A DNA stretch of 64,000 bases. Origin: Ptiloglossa arizonensis (taxonomy: Eukaryota > Arthropoda > Insecta > Hymenoptera > Colletidae). The notes beneath the pieces were generated by a model. The model worked only from the letters and a program-made list of their open reading frames with translations, was not told the DNA's origin and did no database searches. The DNA lies in contig NW_027479785.1 in NCBI RefSeq assembly GCF_051014685.1, positions 1 to 64,000 on the forward strand, read 5' to 3'. The translations under genes were made by a program, and so were the position numbers. The stretch's first letter is position 1. Every line of letters begins with the position of its first letter. Positions 60,823-64,000 of this stretch are shown here, piece by piece.

Positions 60823-62092
60823 ACGGTATGCGTACTTTTCCCCTAGGCCGTTCTAGTTATTCGTTTCGAGCATCAGAACTGCGAAAATGTTGAGTTTCTC
60901 AAGCGTTTCTTACCTACAAACTGCCATATCTCGCGAACGGATTGACCAATCCGCAAAATTTCTGTTGCATCTGAAAGTAGAAACTCGCCCGATTACAGCG
61001 GTATGCGTACTTTTCCCCTAGTCCGTTCTAGTTATGCTTGTCGAGCATCAGAACTGCGAAAATTTTGAGTTTCTCAAGTGTTTCATACATCCAAACTGCC
61101 ATATCTCGCGAACGGATTGACCAATCCGCAAAATTTCTGTTGCATCTGAAAGTAGAAAGTCGCCCGATTACAACGGTATGCGTACTTTTCCCCTAGACCG
61201 TTCTAGTTATGCTTGTCGAGCATCAGAACTGCGAAAATTTTGAGTTTCTCAAGCGTTTCTTACCTCCAAACTGCCATATCTCGCGAACGGATTGACTAAT
61301 CCGCAAAATTTCTGTTGCATCTGAAAGTAGAAACTCGCCCGCTTACAACGGTATGCGTACTTTTCCCCTAGGCCGTTCTAGTTATTCGTTTCGAGCATCA
61401 GAACTGCGAAAATTTTGAGTTTCTCAAGCGTTTCTTACCTCCAAACTGCCATATCTCGCGAACGGATTGACCAATCCGCAAAATTTCTGTTGCATCTGAA
61501 GGTAGAAACTCGCCCGATTACAACTGTATGCGTACTTTTCCCCTAGGCCGTTCTGGTTATTCGTGTCGAGCATCAGAACTGTGAAAATTTTTAGTTTCTC
61601 AACCGTTTCTTACCTCCAAACTGCCATATCTCGCGAACGGATTGACCAATCCGCAAAATTTCTGTTGCATTTGAAAGTAGAAAGTCGCCCGATTACAACG
61701 GTATGCGTACTTCTCCCCTAGACCGTTCTAGTTATGCTTGTCGAGCATCAGAACTGCGAAAATTTTGAGTTTCTCAAGCGTTTCTTACCTCCAAACTGCC
61801 ATATCTCGCGAACGGATTGACTAATCCGCAAAATTTCTGTTGCATCTGAAAGTAGAAACTCGCCCGCTTACAACGGTATGCGTACTTTTCCCCTAGGCCG
61901 TTCTAGTTATTCGTTTCGAGCATCAGAACTGCGAAAATTTTGAGTTTCTCAAGCGTTTCTTACCTCCAAACTGCCATATCTCGCGAACGGATTGACCAAT
62001 CCGCAAAATTTCTGTTGCATCTGAAAGTAGAAACTCGCCCGATTACAACCGTATGCGTACTTTTCCCCTAGGCCGTTCTAGTTATTCGGTTC
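60823..62092 (+). repeat. E4-E5-like transition toward the right flank
   Basis: After a G22/ACAGCGG monomer, a hybrid monomer at 61043 begins as B (CAAGTG, CATACATCC) but ends as E4 (GAAAGTCG, TAGACC, ATGCTTGTC). Two E5 monomers (GACTAATCC, CGCTTACAAC near 61300 and 61825) follow, with a TTTTTAGTTTC/CAACCG/TTCTCCCC monomer between them that resembles 9.0-9.3 kb. Private changes become more frequent: GAAGGTAG (61499), TCGTGTCGAG (61560), ACAACCGTATG (62046) and TTCGGTTCGAG (62085). Confidence 0.7.
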
Positions 62093-64000
62093 GAGCATCA
62101 GAACTGCGAAAATGTTGAGTTTCTCGAGAGTTTCTTACCTACAAACTGCCATATCTCGAGAACGGTTTGCCCAATCCGCAAAATTTCTGTTGCATCTGAA
62201 AGTAGAAACTCGCCCGATTACAACGGTGTGCGTACTTTTGCCCTGGACCGTTCTAGTTATGCTTGTCGAGCATCAGAACTGCGAAAATTTTGAGTTTCTC
62301 AAGCGTTTCTTACCTCCAAACTGCCATATCTCGAGAACGGATTGACTAATCCGCAAAATTTCTGTTGCATCTGAAAGTAGAAACTCGCCCGATTACAACG
62401 GTATGCGTACTTTTCCCCTAGACCGTTCTAGTTATGCTTGTCGAGCATCAGAACTGCGAAAATTTCGAGTTTCTCAAGCGTTTCTTACCTCCAAATTGCC
62501 ATATCTCGCGAACGGATCGACCAGTCCGCAAAATTTCTGTTGCATCTGAAAGTAGAAACTCGCCCGATTACAACGGTATGCGTACTTTTCCCCTGGACCG
62601 TTCTAGTTATGCTTGTCGAGCATCAGAACTGCGAAAATTTTGAGTTTCTCAAGCGTTTCTTACCTCCAAACTGCCATATCTCGAGAACGGATTGACTAAT
62701 CCGCAAAATTTCTGATGCATCTGAAAGTAGCAACTCGCCCGATTACAACGGTATGCGTACTTTTCCCCTAGGCCGTTGTAGTTATTCGTTTCGAGCATCA
62801 GAACTGCGAAAATTTTGAGTTTCTCAAGCGTTTCTTACCTCCAAACTGCCATATCTCGCGAACGGATTGACCAATCCGCAAAATTTCTGTTGCATCTGAA
62901 AGTAGAAACTCGCCCGATTACAACGGTATGCGTACTTTTCCCCTAGGCCGTTCTAGTTAATCGTTTCGAGCATCAGAACTGCGAAAATTTTGAGTTTCTC
63001 AAGCGTTTCTTACTTCCAAACTGCCATATCTCGCGAACGGATTGACCAATTCGCAAAATTTCTGATGCATCTGAAAGTAGCAACTCGCCCGATTACAACG
63101 GTATGCGAACTTTTCCCCTAGGCCGTTCTAGTTATTCGTTTCGAGCATCAGAACTGCGAAAATTTTGAGTTTCTCAAGCGTTTCTTACCTCCAAACTGCC
63201 ATATCTCGCGAACGGATTGACCAATCCGCAAAATTTCTGTTGCATCTGAAAGTAGAAACTCGCCCGATTACAACGGTGTGCGTACGTTTCCCCAAGTCGG
63301 TTCTAGTTATCGTTTCGAGCATCAGAACTGCGAAAATTTTGAGTTTCTCAAGCGTTTCTTACCTCCAAACTGCCATATCTCGCGAACGGATTGACCAATC
63401 CGCAAAATTTCTGTTGCATCTGAAAGTAGAAACTCGCCCGATTACAACGGTATGCGTACTTTTCCCCTAGGCCGTTCTAGTTATTCGTTTCGAGCATCAG
63501 AACTGCAAAAATGTTGAGTTTCTCAAGCGTTTCTTACCTACAAACTGCCATATCTCGCGAACGGATTGACCAATCCGCAAAATTTCTGTTGCATCTGAAA
63601 GTAGAAAGTCGCCCGATTACAACGGTGTGCGTACGTTTCCCAAGTCGGTTCTAGTTATTCGTTTCGAGCATCAGAACTGCGAAAATTTTGAGTTTCTCAA
63701 GCGTTTCTTACCTCCAAACTGCCATATCTCGCGAACGGATTGACCAATCCGCAAAATTTCTGTTGCATCTGAAAGTAGAAACTCGCCCGATTACAACGGT
63801 ATGCGTACTTTTCCCCTAGGCCGTTCTAGTTAATCGTTTCGAGCATCAGAACTGCGAAAATTTTGAGTTTCTCAAGCGTTTCTTACATCCAAACTGCCAT
63901 ATCTCGCGAACGGATTGACCAATCCGCAAAATTTCTGTTGCATCTGAAAGTAGAAATTCGCCCGATTACAAATGTATGCGTACTTTTCCCCTAGCCCGTT
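62093..64000 (+). repeat. Right flank: divergent monomers, partly in 350-bp dimers
   Basis: Eleven monomers, the last cut by the window end. In three of them TCGCGA is replaced by TCGAGA (62156, 62331, 62681), giving an XhoI-type CTCGAG. CCCTGGACC (about 62240 and 62592), GTAGCAACTC (62728 and 63078) and GTGTGCGTACGTTTCC (63276 and 63625) recur 349-350 bp apart, so alternate monomers are paired. Private substitutions per monomer are clearly more numerous than in the core. The CAAGTC ending of the GTACGTTTCC variant is otherwise seen only in the left flank at 2061. Confidence 0.75.

Larger units (their letters stand above)
1..64000 (+). repeat. 175-bp tandem satellite array filling the window
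   Basis: Every base belongs to a head-to-tail array of a 175-bp monomer, all copies in one orientation; taking GAGCATCAGAACTG as the monomer start, copies begin at 1, 176, 351 and so on. The final copy begins at 63841, giving 365 full monomers plus 160 bp. The shortfall of 35 bases from 365 x 175 equals the sum of the single-base indels I could list (27 copies of one recurrent T deletion, the rest scattered), so there is no foreign insertion. Most copies differ from consensus at only a few recurrent diagnostic sites. A unit near nucleosome-repeat length and multi-monomer higher-order structure are typical of eukaryotic centromeric or pericentromeric satellites; that location is inference. I do not recognise the family. 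Confidence 0.98.

Noticed and set aside
5199..60823. Clustering of duplication breakpoints at monomer positions 113-134
   Set aside because: Many block edges are set by sites 113, 127, 131 or 134, but these are simply the most informative diagnostic sites. True breakpoints can lie anywhere back to the previous informative site, so no hotspot can be claimed.
1..64000. CRISPR array
   Set aside because: The unit is a contiguous 175-bp repeat with no unique spacers; the variation between copies is point changes at recurrent sites.
1..64000. Alpha satellite or another named centromeric family, because of the similar monomer length
   Set aside because: I see no convincing similarity to alpha satellite beyond length, and I do not recognise the sequence. 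Naming it would be a guess.

Overview
The whole 64-kb window is one uninterrupted satellite-DNA array. A 175-bp monomer is repeated head to tail, always in the same orientation, from base 1 to base 64000: 365 monomers plus a final partial copy of 160 bp. I tracked monomer phase through the window. The last monomer starts at 63841, which is 35 bases short of 365 x 175, and the single-base indels I could list add up to exactly that deficit. I see no room for a transposon, gene or other foreign insertion. There is no protein-coding, rRNA, tRNA or CRISPR content. The short open frames (up to 110 codons) are translations of the repeat itself.

A 175-bp unit close to nucleosome-plus-linker length, large nested duplications and no interspersed genes point to a eukaryotic centromeric, pericentromeric or other heterochromatic block. 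The consensus monomer is about 44% G+C and has 13 CpGs against about 8 expected, which argues against long-term germline CpG methylation. An invertebrate host, for example an arthropod, is therefore plausible, but I do not recognise the satellite family and cannot name the organism.

Layout: 1-2794 is a poorly ordered left flank. From 2795 to about 62 kb the monomers fall into recurring diagnostic classes arranged in higher-order modules. The two main ones are a four-monomer module of about 700 bp (A-B-C-D, example 6642-8041) and a five-monomer module of about 875 bp (E1-E5, example 8042-8916). These modules have been copied as larger blocks: a 7.9-kb block (6340-14288 to 23130-30904), a 22-monomer tandem duplication (14469-22515), an 11-monomer one (21206-24944), a 20-monomer repeat (28127-34402), a 14-monomer tandem duplication (37152-41989), a 4.7-kb block copied 10.8-11.7 kb downstream (44363-49102 to 55210-60822), a 25-monomer duplication (49195-56801) and a 5-monomer duplication (57739-59540). 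525-bp trimers are nested inside some of these. From about 62.1 kb to the end the monomers become more divergent and show a 350-bp dimer period. They share an unusual variant with the left flank, which suggests that the expanded core is bordered by an older layer.

No genes work together here. What can be read is the amplification history of the array and two places (about 0.6-1.7 kb and 22.9-25.2 kb) where isolated single-base indels pile up, which looks like imperfect consensus sequence rather than biology.
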